Notes: generated by a model not told the origin, from the sequence alone. A DNA stretch of 64,000 nt from Streptococcus peroris ATCC 700780 (GCF_000187585.1 NZ_GL732463.1:890625-954624), one strand, 5' to 3'. Counted from the first letter of the stretch, positions 1 through 7,779 are shown. Made by a program: numbers and translations.

Positions 1-7
1 CTTTTTC

Positions 8-385
8 TTATCCCCAGGTAATTTCTAAGCGGTAGTTCGCAAATGGAACTCCTTCTTTGTTTTGTAATTGATAAGCTAGTTCAATCTTCTCTCCACCAAC
101 TTCATAGTGGCTTGTTTGGATAATAAACTCCTGCAAGCCCATAGGTGTTGGAATATAGGCTAAACTATCAGTTCCCTTTAGAAAACGCATGATGGTCTTT
201 GGAGTTGAGAAACGCGTCATAATCAGCTCTTTATCATCAAACTTGAGGACTACTTTTTCTTTCTCCTCATTATAAAAAAGCAGGTATCCATAGTCGCCCT
301 TTTCACGTAATTCAACATCATAAAGTTGGTCCACTACTTCCAACTGCTCATCGAACTGGATGGTATTTCTCATTCTAATCTTCAC
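8..385 (-). CDS. DUF1934 domain-containing protein
   Basis: A 125-residue cytosolic protein of the DUF1934 (YwiB-like) family, a small beta-barrel, lipocalin-like fold of unknown biochemical role. The protein is beta-rich, has no signal peptide or membrane segment, and is about the usual family length. The start is a GTG at 383-385, about 7 bases after AGAGGAAG, which is a convincing ribosome binding site. It is divergent from the HD-domain gene that begins at 458, so the two share a short promoter interval. The family call rests on overall similarity remembered from streptococcal genomes, not on a diagnostic motif. Confidence 0.7.
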   Translation of the reverse strand: MKIRMRNTIQFDEQLEVVDQLYDVELREKGDYGYLLFYNEEKEKVVLKFDDKELIMTRFSTPKTIMRFLKGTDSLAYIPTPMGLQEFIIQTSHYEVGGEKIELAYQLQNKEGVPFANYRLEITWG

Positions 386-442
386 AAGTCTTCCTCTTTC
401 TTCTCACTTATCCCTACTATTTTACCAAAAAGGCAAGGAATT

Positions 443-460
443 TGCTATAATGGTCTTATG
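443..460 (+). promoter_or_regulatory. Extended -10 promoter giving a probably leaderless mRNA
   Basis: TGCTATAAT lies at 443-451, a perfect extended -10 element. The ATG of the HD-domain gene is at 458, exactly where transcription would be expected to start, and no Shine-Dalgarno sequence precedes it. The transcript is therefore likely leaderless. There is no good -35 element, which is normal for extended -10 promoters. Confidence 0.6.
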
Positions 461-1763
461 AATGAAAAAGTATTTCGTGACCCTGTTCACAACTATATCC
501 ATGTTAATAATCAAGTTATTTATGACCTGATCAATACAAAAGAATTTCAACGGCTACGTCGCATCAAACAGCTTGGGACATCTAGCTATACTTTCCACGG
601 TGGAGAGCATAGTCGTTTTTCTCACTGTCTAGGAGTTTATGAAATTGCACGTCAAATCACTGAAATTTTTGATAGAAAATATTCTGACGAATGGAATCCA
701 AATGAATCTTTGTTGACCATGACTGCAGCCCTTCTACACGACCTTGGACACGGTGCCTACTCACACACTTTTGAACATCTCTTTGACACGGACCATGAGG
801 CTATTACAAGAGCAATTATCCAAAGTCCTGAAACAGAAATTCATCAAGTTTTACTCCAAGTAGCTCCTGACTTTCCTGAAAAAGTAGCCAGCGTCATCGA
901 CCACAGCTATCCGAACAAGCAAGTCGTTCAGCTAATTTCCAGCCAGATTGATGCTGACCGCATGGACTATCTTCTTCGTGACTCCTACTTCACTGGCGCT
1001 TTTTATGGGCAATTTGACCTGACACGTATTCTTCGTGTCATCCGACCTGTTGAAAATGGTATCGCCTTTCAGCGTAATGGGATGCATGCCATCGAGGACT
1101 ATGTCCTCAGCCGTTACCAGATGTACATGCAGGTTTATTTCCACCCAGCCACACGCGCCATGGAAGTCCTTTTGCAAAATCTTCTCAAACGTGCCAAGGA
1201 ACTCTATCCTGAAAATAAAGACTTCTTTGCCCTTACTTCACCACATCTACTACCATTTTTTTGAGAAAAATGTAAGCTTGTCTGACTATCTAGCACTAGA
1301 CGATGGGGTTATGAATACTTATTTCCAACTCTGGATGACAAGTACAGATAAGATTCTAGCTGATCTATCGCAACGTTTTATCAACCGTAAAGTCTTTAAG
1401 TCCATCACTTTTTCTGAGAAAGACCAAGACAAACTTGAAATCATGCGGAACTTAGTAGAAAAAATAGGATTTGACCCCAACTACTACACAGCTATCCACA
1501 AGAATTTTGACCTTCCATACGATATTTATCGACCTGAGTCTGAAAATCCTAGAACACAGATTGAGATTGTTCAAAAGAATGGTGAACTAGCAGAACTTTC
1601 TAGTCTGTCTCCTATCGTTCAATCTCTTGCAGGAAGCCGTCATGGTGACAACCGTTTCTACTTCCCTAAAGAAATGCTAAATCAAAACAGTATTTTCACA
1701 AATATCATTCAACAATTTTCACATTTGATTGAGAATGATCATTTTACTCCAGACAAGAAATAA
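458..1763 (+). pseudogene. HD-domain phosphohydrolase (YwfO-like), frameshifted
   Basis: Encodes a dNTP triphosphohydrolase-like HD-domain protein of the YwfO family. The metal-binding residues are visible: the early H in GGEHSRFSH, the LLHDLGHGAYSH HD motif, and the downstream aspartate in QIDADRMDYLLRD. The reading frame from ATG 458 stops at a TGA at 1262-1264, about 268 residues in. The C-terminal half continues in another frame to 1763. The break is a run of seven T at 1256-1262: with six T the frame reads PFFEKNV and joins the halves into a protein of about 434 residues. It could be a sequencing or assembly error, a true mutation, or slippage. The N-terminal half still holds the whole HD catalytic core. 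Confidence 0.8.
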
Positions 1764-1775
1764 CAGAGGAAATTT

Positions 1776-2582
1776 ATGAGTATAAAACTTATCGCCGTCG
1801 ATATCGATGGTACCCTAGTCAATAGCAAAAAAGAAATTACTCCAGAAGTTTTTGCAGCTATCCAAGATGCCAAAGCAGCTGGAGTCAAGGTTGTGATTGC
1901 AACAGGACGCCCCATCGCTGGTGTTGCCAAACTCCTTGACGAATTGCAGTTGAGAGATGAAGGAGACTATGTTGTGACCTTCAACGGTGCCCTTGTCCAA
2001 GAAACTGCCACAGGACAAGAGATTATCAGTGAATCCTTGACCTACGAAGATTATCTAGATATGGAATTTCTCAGCCGTAAACTGGGAGTCCATATGCATG
2101 CTATTACCAAAGACGGCATTTACACTGCCAATCGCAATATCGGAAAATACACCGTACACGAGTCAACTCTCGTCAGCATGCCAATTTTTTACCGTACACC
2201 TGAAGAGATGGCTGATAAAGAAATCGTCAAATGTATGTTTATCGACGAACCTGAGATTCTCGATGCTTCTATTGAAAAGATTCCAGCAGAATTTTACGAG
2301 CGATACTCTATCAACAAATCTGCTCCATTTTACCTAGAACTCCTTAAAAAGGATGTAGACAAGGGTTCAGCCATTACGCACCTAGCTGAGAAACTTGGAC
2401 TAAGCAAAGATGAAACTATGGCGATCGGTGACGAAGAAAATGACCGCGCCATGCTAGCAGTCGTTGGAAACCCCGTTGTTATGGAAAACGGGAACCCAGA
2501 ACTCAAAAAAATTGCCAAATACATCACCAAAACAAATGATGAATCAGGCGTTGCCCATGCTATCCGTACTTGGGTCTTGTAA
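1776..2582 (+). CDS. Cof-type HAD-IIB family hydrolase (sugar phosphatase-like)
   Basis: A 268-residue haloacid dehalogenase-superfamily phosphatase. HAD motif I is DIDGTL (residues about 9-14) with the nucleophile and acid/base aspartates, motif II is the T of IATGRP (about 43-48), motif III is the lysine near 195-200, and motif IV is GDEENDRAML (about 217-226). A type IIB cap lies between motifs II and III. YidA/Cof relatives dephosphorylate sugar phosphates; the substrate here is unknown. It starts 12 bases after the HD gene stop behind AGAGGAAATTT and probably forms an operon with it. Confidence 0.88.
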   Translation: MSIKLIAVDIDGTLVNSKKEITPEVFAAIQDAKAAGVKVVIATGRPIAGVAKLLDELQLRDEGDYVVTFNGALVQETATGQEIISESLTYEDYLDMEFLSRKLGVHMHAITKDGIYTANRNIGKYTVHESTLVSMPIFYRTPEEMADKEIVKCMFIDEPEILDASIEKIPAEFYERYSINKSAPFYLELLKKDVDKGSAITHLAEKLGLSKDETMAIGDEENDRAMLAVVGNPVVMENGNPELKKIAKYITKTNDESGVAHAIRTWVL

Positions 2583-2596
2583 CATTATTAGAATAT

Positions 2597-2646
2597 AAAA
2601 AACACCTCAGAAGTTAGATATTAAAAACTAACTCCTGGGGTGTTTT
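2597..2646. terminator. Bidirectional terminator
   Basis: Inverted repeat AAAACACCTCAGAAGTTAG / CTAACTCCTGGGGTGTTTT with an A-rich loop. It lies between the plus-strand HAD gene and the convergent minus-strand gene ending at 2656, and A/T tracts on both sides suit it to both directions. It also marks the left edge of the accessory island. Confidence 0.85.
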
Positions 2647-2655
2647 AATTACAGA

Positions 2656-2982
2656 TTACTCTTCCTCATCAAACATAAGCGCATCCAGTTCTTCTCTTTC
2701 AGCTGCAATCTCTTCATAGGTCGTAATAATATTATTTAATATTTCTAATGTGATGACACCAGTCGAATCATTCATTGTAACCATGGTTCCAATGCTACTT
2801 AAGTCATGAATAAGGGCTCTTACTTTTTTTAATTCGTCCAAATCTAGAATATCCACTTCCATAACTGTATCATGATTTTTTATTCTTGATTGGATTAGAG
2901 AAAGAGACAAGGATGAATAGTTTCTTAACAACTTATAGGTCATTGACTTGTCGCCTATAGTATCAATACAAATGGCTAACAT
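2656..2982 (-). CDS. Hypothetical protein, last gene of the immunity-type array
   Basis: A 108-residue acidic protein with no signal peptide or membrane segment. I do not recognise the family. The residues read as alternating beta and alpha elements (a VDILDLDELKKV region, then GTMVTM) and an acidic tail ending DEEE. I chose the ATG at 2980-2982 because AAAGGAG sits 8 bases upstream; an ATG at 3003 would place that ribosome binding site inside the coding region. Directly upstream (3004-3060) is a decayed copy of the DUF6572 3' end, so this gene sits in the same array structure as its neighbours. A role as an immunity protein is inference from position only. Confidence 0.6.
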   Translation of the reverse strand: MLAICIDTIGDKSMTYKLLRNYSSLSLSLIQSRIKNHDTVMEVDILDLDELKKVRALIHDLSSIGTMVTMNDSTGVITLEILNNIITTYEEIAAEREELDALMFDEEE

Positions 2983-3003
2983 CGTCCGTACTCCTTTACT
3001 CAC

Positions 3004-3060
3004 TTTTTTGTATGTTCTACCTTCAATCTCATATCAGTATCTTATAGGTCTTTATAAGCA
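3004..3060 (-). repeat. Decayed copy of the DUF6572 gene 3' end
   Basis: On the minus strand this stretch contains GATATGAGATTGAAGGTAGAA, which reads TDMRLKVE and then reaches a stop. The two intact DUF6572 genes end with TDMSLKVELPE and TDMSLKIELPE. It appears to be a leftover tail of a lost DUF6572 gene. A further related tail lies at 7721-7770, with the same CTTATAAGAT-like prefix. Confidence 0.5.
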
Positions 3061-3063
3061 GCA

Positions 3064-3950
3064 TTAGTCCAGTGACTCCTGTTGTAAATCTTTGATAAAC
3101 TCCACAACTTGATGATTCTCAATCTTCACATAATATCTACCGCTATTATTAACAAGTTTATCCCCTTCATATCTATCAATCTTTACAGCATAAAGACCAC
3201 TAGGTAAGGGTTGATTGTTAAAAAACTCTTTCAATTGCGATTCAAGGTCTTTAAGATAAGCATCATATAACTGATCCTTCTTGTCTTCTGGAGTGTAGTA
3301 TCGAAATTGAAATTCTGGTATAAAAATATCTTTTTGGAAAAGATATTGAGCATCCATAGGATACATCCCTTGTAATGCTTGTCCATTTTTTTATTTTCCT
3401 CTAAGATTTCATCATAAAGATACATGTTGCCAGATTTACTATTAAATTGAAAATCAATCCCTTCGTACTTCAAAGCAGTCATTTTAGGATCTGTTATTGA
3501 AGTATCCAATTTTTTTAAAAATTCGCTAGTGCCTGGACTAATCTCAATTCCTAAATAAGCTAATTCTGGAAAAGCTTGATAAATTTTTTTGTTTTGTTTA
3601 TAATCTACTTCCGCATCAGTCTTTCTATACGTTTCTTTTTCCGAAGGACGAGTATAGTATTCAAAACGAGTCTTAGCCTGATAGGTTTTACCATCTATAT
3701 TTTCACTGTAAGTACCATGGATTAGATATCCTCCTACACTTGTATAGTTTTTCTCATATTTTTCTAACTCAAACTGACCTGTAAGACCGTAGTTCTCATA
3801 AGAGCGATGCACTGCTTGCTCAAGTTCATTCCGACTTGCATGGGCAAATAGACCCCACATATCCATCATAGCAATAATAGGACTAAGTACTATGAACATT
3901 GCAAATAGTATAACTATGGATAAACAGCCGATTAATAAGCCTTTTTTCAT
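3064..3950 (-). pseudogene. Membrane-anchored protein of unknown family, frameshifted
   Basis: The first frame starts at ATG 3950 behind GGAGAAAGAG with one N-terminal membrane segment (GLLIGCLSIVILFAMFIV) and a soluble, presumably external, domain. It drifts out of frame at a run of seven A (plus-strand T at 3386-3392), and the true C-terminus continues in another frame to 3064. With eight A the join reads EENKKNGQALQGMYPMD and gives about 295 residues ending near DLQQESLD. Without correction the first frame stops at 3231 after a nonsense-like tail. I do not recognise the family. It is expressed from its own promoter module at 3951-4014 and is probably an immunity-type or surface protein of the island. 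Confidence 0.65.
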
Positions 3951-4014
3951 CTCTTTCTCCTAAACATTCTATGCCTATTATATCATAAAAAAGAGAGCGG
4001 TTTCGCTCCCTTTA
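3951..4014 (-). promoter_or_regulatory. Punctuation module copy 1: terminator plus extended -10 promoter
   Basis: In transcription order (minus strand) it holds a GGGAGCG-AAAC-CGCTCTC hairpin with a T run, closing the DUF6572 gene, then TGATATAAT (plus 3977-3985), then a leader GGCATAGAATGTTT and AGGAG before the next ATG. The same arrangement occurs at 5775-5841, 7653-7722 and 10948-11011. Confidence 0.8.
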
Positions 4015-4659
4015 TCACTCCGGCAATTCCACTTTCAAGCTCATATCCGTCGGTTGTAACACCTTCTGAACTGCTGCAAGAAAGGCTAGTCCTTTATCCG
4101 ATGGAGAATACTGGAAGGTAATATGGATGACTTTTTTGTCAAAACTATCGCCATATCGTTCTACATACTGCTTACTTTCGAGGAAATGAATGTAATTGTT
4201 GATTTTTTCTTGCAGAATTTCCAAATGGACTGCTTCTATCTCTTCCTGCCAGCCGACTGGATCCACCAGAAGAAGCTCTAAATGATTATCAACTATACCA
4301 ATTGCATCAAGTTCAGTTGGTTTGAGCTCTGAGGAAATTGCTTTTTGTAAAAGTTCTTCGAATTCTTGATTGGAAAACAATCGTTTAATAGATGATGGAT
4401 TTACCAAAATCCGAACTGGTGAGGATCTAAAATAATTTTGTCTGGCTACTTCTTTACTTTCTTTAGTCACCCATTCCCCAGTTTGTAAGAATAACTCAAC
4501 CTCATAAGCATCCTGTTCTGACCTTAAAGCCTTGTCCACTAATTCTTTACTAACTGGATAAGTAACTTCTCTATCTTGAAGACCTCCTGTCATCCAGGAC
4601 ATTGTATAATTGCCATTTTCTTCACTTATAATGAACCCATTTCCCTTTATCTGATTCAT
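4015..4659 (-). CDS. DUF6572 domain-containing protein, copy 1
   Basis: A 214-residue soluble protein. The last 103 residues match the DUF6572 family (motifs DAIGIVDNHLELLLVDP and EILQEKINNYIHFLES) and differ from the copy at 11012-11671 at only about six positions. The first 111 residues are unrelated in detail to that copy, except for a shared piece near residues 75-105 (YFRSSPVRILVNP ... RLFSNQEFEELL). DUF6572 has no established biochemical function; it occurs next to polymorphic-toxin immunity genes, which fits this island. It follows the gene at 4693-5115 by 33 bases. The ribosome binding site (AAAGGG) is weak and about 11 bases away. Confidence 0.75.
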   Translation of the reverse strand: MNQIKGNGFIISEENGNYTMSWMTGGLQDREVTYPVSKELVDKALRSEQDAYEVELFLQTGEWVTKESKEVARQNYFRSSPVRILVNPSSIKRLFSNQEFEELLQKAISSELKPTELDAIGIVDNHLELLLVDPVGWQEEIEAVHLEILQEKINNYIHFLESKQYVERYGDSFDKKVIHITFQYSPSDKGLAFLAAVQKVLQPTDMSLKVELPE

Positions 4660-4692
4660 TTAAAAATAAACCCTTTCTATTTTCCCCATAAG

Positions 4693-5115
4693 CTATTTCA
4701 ATGGTGATACATAATCATCTGGAAGTTTGCCTCTCCAGTCAATCCACATTTGCTCAGCAATTGGAATTAATCTTTCAAGCTCTTCCTGAGTAAATAACTC
4801 TCTAGTTTCAGGTAAATCAATTAATGATGTAGGACTCTCTTCTATGAATCGTTTCTCATTAGCTTTCTTTTCTTCTTCCGTCGGTGGCCAACGATCAGTC
4901 TGAAGCTTATTTAATACTTCTAACTCCGTTCTTTCCCCACTCTCTAGTAATGCAAATAACTCATTTGGTAATTCATAGACTACTAACCAAGAAGCCACAG
5001 TTCCCTCTTCTGAAACTAAATAATATTTATCCTTATCTCTCCAGATATGCTGACCGTAACCTTTTACCTCTTCAAACTGGATAACATCTTCCCATTCTAG
5101 GTTTGTTGGTTTCAT
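4693..5115 (-). CDS. Hypothetical protein sharing a module with the DUF6572 proteins
   Basis: A 140-residue soluble, acidic, Trp-rich protein. I do not recognise a named family. Residues about 85-120 (RFIEESPTSLIDLPETRELFTQEELERL is the region; key elements are SP, LI, LF and the acidic EE pair) align with the middle of both DUF6572 proteins, so all three share an N-terminal module while this one lacks the DUF6572 C-terminus. Its ATG overlaps the stop of the membrane gene upstream by 4 bases (ATGA), so translation is probably coupled. Likely the soluble partner of that membrane protein or a sibling immunity protein; this is inference. Confidence 0.6.
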   Translation of the reverse strand: MKPTNLEWEDVIQFEEVKGYGQHIWRDKDKYYLVSEEGTVASWLVVYELPNELFALLESGERTELEVLNKLQTDRWPPTEEEKKANEKRFIEESPTSLIDLPETRELFTQEELERLIPIAEQMWIDWRGKLPDDYVSPLK

Positions 5116-5774
5116 TTTATTTGTCCTCTAAAAATAAAGTTATTGGTGCTTTTCTTTTTCCAACCGGTAAATACTCGTGCATATTCAAGCCAATAGAAGG
5201 GAAGGCAGACTATGCTCGCTACAACAAGGCTAGGGACAACATACGCCGGCGACGTAAATAAATATGCTATAACTATTACAATTGCTGAAATCAATAGGTA
5301 AACAACCGAAGGAAGAAATAAAATATTCTTTCTATACTCACCAGCTGGTAATTTCTTAGCTATAGGGACAATAAACAACTGGTAAACAAAGGTTAGTAGT
5401 TGAAACATAATGCTTAGGACAATCAACATCATGAAGACAGACCAGTAGTTCTTCCCCAAAAATAAAGAACTCCAGAAAAGAAACTCAACATGAGAAATTA
5501 AAATAGAACTAGCTGGAATCAATTGCAATAATCTTGATTTGGAAAACATTTGAAATAGCAAAAACATGAATAACAAAGCCAATAGATGAAAAATGGTTAT
5601 GTAAAATACAAGCATACTCACATCATGTTTCTCACCTTCTATAAAAATAGAACCTATTAATATTAGTAAAGTAAAAACAACCTCCATTGCACAAGCTCTT
5701 ATATAATCAAAATGCTTTATAGGACTAGTATCCACAACTGCCATATTCAAAAATTCATAATATCTTTCTTTCAT
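5112..5774 (-). CDS. Polytopic membrane protein, unknown family
   Basis: A 220-residue integral membrane protein with about six hydrophobic segments, starting near residues 27, 53, 87, 117, 150 and 175, and a basic C-terminal tail (WKKKS). The start is the ATG at 5772-5774 with GGAGAG six bases upstream; a TTG at 5786 is possible but would bury that site. It is the first gene of a three-gene unit (this gene, 4693-5115, 4015-4659) driven by punctuation module 2. I do not recognise it. Membrane proteins in immunity arrays often protect against membrane-depolarising toxins, but nothing in the sequence proves this. Confidence 0.6.
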   Translation of the reverse strand: MKERYYEFLNMAVVDTSPIKHFDYIRACAMEVVFTLLILIGSIFIEGEKHDVSMLVFYITIFHLLALLFMFLLFQMFSKSRLLQLIPASSILISHVEFLFWSSLFLGKNYWSVFMMLIVLSIMFQLLTFVYQLFIVPIAKKLPAGEYRKNILFLPSVVYLLISAIVIVIAYLFTSPAYVVPSLVVASIVCLPFYWLEYARVFTGWKKKSTNNFIFRGQIK

Positions 5775-5841
5775 TTCTCTCTCCAAAACAACAAAATCTA
5801 TGTCTATTATAACACAAAAGAGAGCCCCTTTCGCTCTCTTT
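5775..5841 (-). promoter_or_regulatory. Punctuation module copy 2: terminator plus extended -10 promoter
   Basis: Minus-strand order: hairpin GAGAGCG/CGCTCTC-type stem with short T run, then TGTTATAAT (plus 5806-5814), leader with GACATAGATTTTGTTGTTTT and GGAG before ATG 5774. The leader is of the same type as module 3. Confidence 0.75.
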
Positions 5842-5971
5842 ATCGCTCTGTAAGTCCTGCCCTCAAAATCATATCCTTAAATTCTCCATTAGATTATCTG
5901 CATCGTTTTTTTTGATTGAGATGAACTAATCTGCGATTGAATTGCAGCTTCTTGACTAGCATTTGACATAA
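5842..5971 (-). pseudogene. Remnant: LXG-partner-like N-terminus fused to a DUF6572 tail
   Basis: From an ATG at 5969-5971 with GGGGAGAAATT upstream, the minus strand reads MSNASQEAAIQSQISSSQS and then breaks at a run of eight A. Continuing in other frames gives DADNLMENL and then KDMILRAGLTER with a stop at 5842. The first part resembles the Gln/Ser-rich coiled-coil start of DUF5082/YwqH-type small proteins found beside LXG toxins. The last 37 bases align without gaps to the 3' end of the DUF6572 gene, including the GATAA at the stop. Two separate gene ends appear to have been joined and decayed. Confidence 0.5.
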
Positions 5972-5989
5972 TTTCTCCCCTTAAATTTA

Positions 5990-6529
5990 CTATTTATAAA
6001 ATGCATTCAATATAAATACCATTGTCAACAAGATGGGTGTCAAAATTAATGCTGCCATACATATCCATACTTGATGCTTATACACTACTTCCATACCACT
6101 GTATCTCTCAACAAAGGACTCTTTGGGACAAGCAGGATTATACCAAACCGTCATCTTTGAGCCCTTTGGAAAAGCATCTTCCAAAACACGTGTAACAGAA
6201 ACGACCGAATTTCTATAAATTGTTATCTTTTGAGCTAATAACTCCGACCTAGAAGTGGCTTGTACACTCTTCCAAGGAACTGATATGAGAGTGACTCTAT
6301 AGTAGTCCAAATTTCTTTGATAAGTTCGCCCATCAACTTTATATTCAACAATTGGAGGACCTGCTGGTTTTGAATACTTGTATCCTACTACAATTCCCTC
6401 AACGCATGCCGTAGATAAATTTTTTATCCTTAGTTCTCTTTTGTAAAAATAACGGAAAAAGAAAAGTACAGATGAACAGAGTAATAAAATTCCAAATAGC
6501 AACAAAAAATAAAGCTTTAAATCTGACAT
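5990..6529 (-). CDS. DUF3592-like membrane protein, copy 1
   Basis: A 179-residue protein with an N-terminal membrane segment (about residues 5-27), an extracytoplasmic or cytoplasmic beta-rich domain, and a C-terminal membrane segment (about 152-176). The middle has the DUF3592 pattern: GPPIVEYKVDGRTY, then SKMTVWYNPACPKESFVERY. Function of DUF3592 proteins is unknown. It is a clear paralogue of the next gene (6574-7116), with the same motifs and spacing. The start has AGGGGA upstream. It is the last gene of the unit begun by the lipoprotein at 7652. Confidence 0.6.
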   Translation of the reverse strand: MSDLKLYFLLLFGILLLCSSVLFFFRYFYKRELRIKNLSTACVEGIVVGYKYSKPAGPPIVEYKVDGRTYQRNLDYYRVTLISVPWKSVQATSRSELLAQKITIYRNSVVSVTRVLEDAFPKGSKMTVWYNPACPKESFVERYSGMEVVYKHQVWICMAALILTPILLTMVFILNAFYK

Positions 6530-6573
6530 ATAGTTCCCCTACTTCATTTGAATATCTGATATACTTAGGTTCA

Positions 6574-7116
6574 TTATTTATCTAACAAATAAGCAACTAC
6601 TAAAATAACGTACATCATAATTAATATTACAGCACTCCCAATGCCCAACCATTTATAAAGCTTGTTAATCCCACAATATCGTTCTACATAGGCTCTGGTA
6701 GGTTTTTCTGAATCATACCATACTGTCATTTTCGAATAGATAGGAAAATGCGTACGCATTAAGTTGTTAAAAGATATAAATGAATTACGATAAAGGGTTA
6801 GCGAATTTGCTAACATGCCTTCTCTTGTAAATTTATCTGATGCACTTAATGGTCCCCAAGGAAGTGAAACTGTTTTGATTATAAAATACTGTAAAGATTT
6901 CCTATAACTGGTTCCGTCGACCACATACTCGACAATCGGAGGATTTCCAAGTTTAAAACTACTATAGCCCACAACCGTTCCCTTAACAGACGATTTGGCA
7001 AGACGTACCATTTTTTTATCTCTAAAATAAAGATATAAATATGTGCCAGACAATAAAAATATGGATAAAAGAATAACAACTGTAGCAAATAAAAATATTA
7101 TGGTTTCTGTTGTCAC
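6574..7116 (-). CDS. DUF3592-like membrane protein, copy 2
   Basis: A 180-residue paralogue of the gene at 5990-6529, with the same two-membrane-segment layout and the conserved NPPIVEYVVDGTSYRKSL and SKMTVWYDSEKPTRAYVERY-type core. The start is a GTG at 7114-7116 behind GGAGGAGAAT, a strong ribosome binding site only 14 bases after the upstream lipoprotein stop. Tandem duplication followed by divergence is the simplest history. Co-transcription with a lipoprotein suggests an envelope-located role. Confidence 0.6.
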   Translation of the reverse strand: MTTETIIFLFATVVILLSIFLLSGTYLYLYFRDKKMVRLAKSSVKGTVVGYSSFKLGNPPIVEYVVDGTSYRKSLQYFIIKTVSLPWGPLSASDKFTREGMLANSLTLYRNSFISFNNLMRTHFPIYSKMTVWYDSEKPTRAYVERYCGINKLYKWLGIGSAVILIMMYVILVVAYLLDK

Positions 7117-7130
7117 ATTCTCCTCCTAAC

Positions 7131-7652
7131 TTAGTCGATACTCTTCACATCTGACATTGAAAGTTTCATCTTGGAAGGTTCTGACATCGAGTCAACAATC
7201 TCCAATTGCTCTGAGTTAAGTGGTAACAAAATTAACGTGGTTGTATAAGAGGGTAATTCTCCGCTATCCTTGATAGCATAACTTATTTTTTGATTATCAA
7301 AAATATTTTTTCCATCATAAGACCAACTCAGTGAAAACTCTAAATCTTTTTTGATATCTTCATCGGTCTTGTTAACCAACATTAGCGCTGCTCTACCATC
7401 TGAGACTGCACCTGTAAAATAGATAGCCATATTTCCTTTGCTACCAATTTCAGGATGTTCTTCAATTAATTTCTTTCCAAACTCTATTAATTCCGATGTT
7501 TTACCTTCATATTGTGGTGCTACAACAAATTTCAATTTTTTATCCTCAGTTACAACTGTATCACTTTTACTAGTCTCATTTTTTCCAGTTTTATTCCCGT
7601 TTGAACACCCTCCGAGTATTAGCAATAAAATTATTAAAAGTACTTTCTTCAT
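7131..7652 (-). CDS. Lipoprotein of unknown function
   Basis: A 173-residue secreted lipoprotein. The signal peptide MKKVLLIILLLILGGC ends in a lipobox (LGGC), followed by a Ser/Thr/Lys-rich linker and a beta-rich domain. I chose ATG 7650-7652 because GGAGGAGAG lies just upstream; an upstream start would add 15 residues before the signal peptide. The mature domain (for example NMAIYFTGAVSDGRAALMLVNKT) is reminiscent of small streptococcal island lipoproteins, but I cannot name the family. It is first in an operon with the two DUF3592-like genes, transcribed from punctuation module 3. Confidence 0.65.
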   Translation of the reverse strand: MKKVLLIILLLILGGCSNGNKTGKNETSKSDTVVTEDKKLKFVVAPQYEGKTSELIEFGKKLIEEHPEIGSKGNMAIYFTGAVSDGRAALMLVNKTDEDIKKDLEFSLSWSYDGKNIFDNQKISYAIKDSGELPSYTTTLILLPLNSEQLEIVDSMSEPSKMKLSMSDVKSID

Positions 7653-7722
7653 TTCTCTCCTCCAAAAACAACAAAATCTATGCCTATTATACCACAAAAA
7701 GAGAGCGGTTTCGCTCTTTATC
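7653..7722 (-). promoter_or_regulatory. Punctuation module copy 3: terminator plus extended -10 promoter
   Basis: Minus-strand order: GAGCG-AAAC-CGCTC hairpin with T5 (plus 7697-7717), TGGTATAAT (plus 7686-7694), leader GGCATAGATTTTGTTGTTTTT and GGAGGAG before ATG 7652. A decayed DUF6572-type tail lies just upstream at about 7721-7770. Confidence 0.75.
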
Positions 7723-7770
7723 TATTTCCATGTACTTTAATCTCACATGATTAGCATCTTATAAGGTAGA
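7721..7770 (-). repeat. Second decayed DUF6572-type tail
   Basis: Minus strand reads CTTATAAGATGCTAATCATGTGAGATTAAAGT and then a stop followed by the module 3 hairpin. It parallels the fragment at 3004-3060 (CTATAAGATACTGATATGAGATTGAAG) and the 3' ends of the two intact DUF6572 genes. Only the end of the gene remains. Confidence 0.4.
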
Positions 7771-7779
7771 AGATAAAGA

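Noticed and set aside
1256-1262. Programmed ribosomal frameshift in the HD gene
   Set aside because: No typical slippery heptamer with a downstream pseudoknot or stop-codon context is evident; a simple one-base change explains the data better.
1035-1763. Separate gene for the C-terminal half of the HD protein
   Set aside because: The part before about 1260 is a meaningless out-of-frame overlap of the HD domain. The C-terminal half belongs to the same broken gene.
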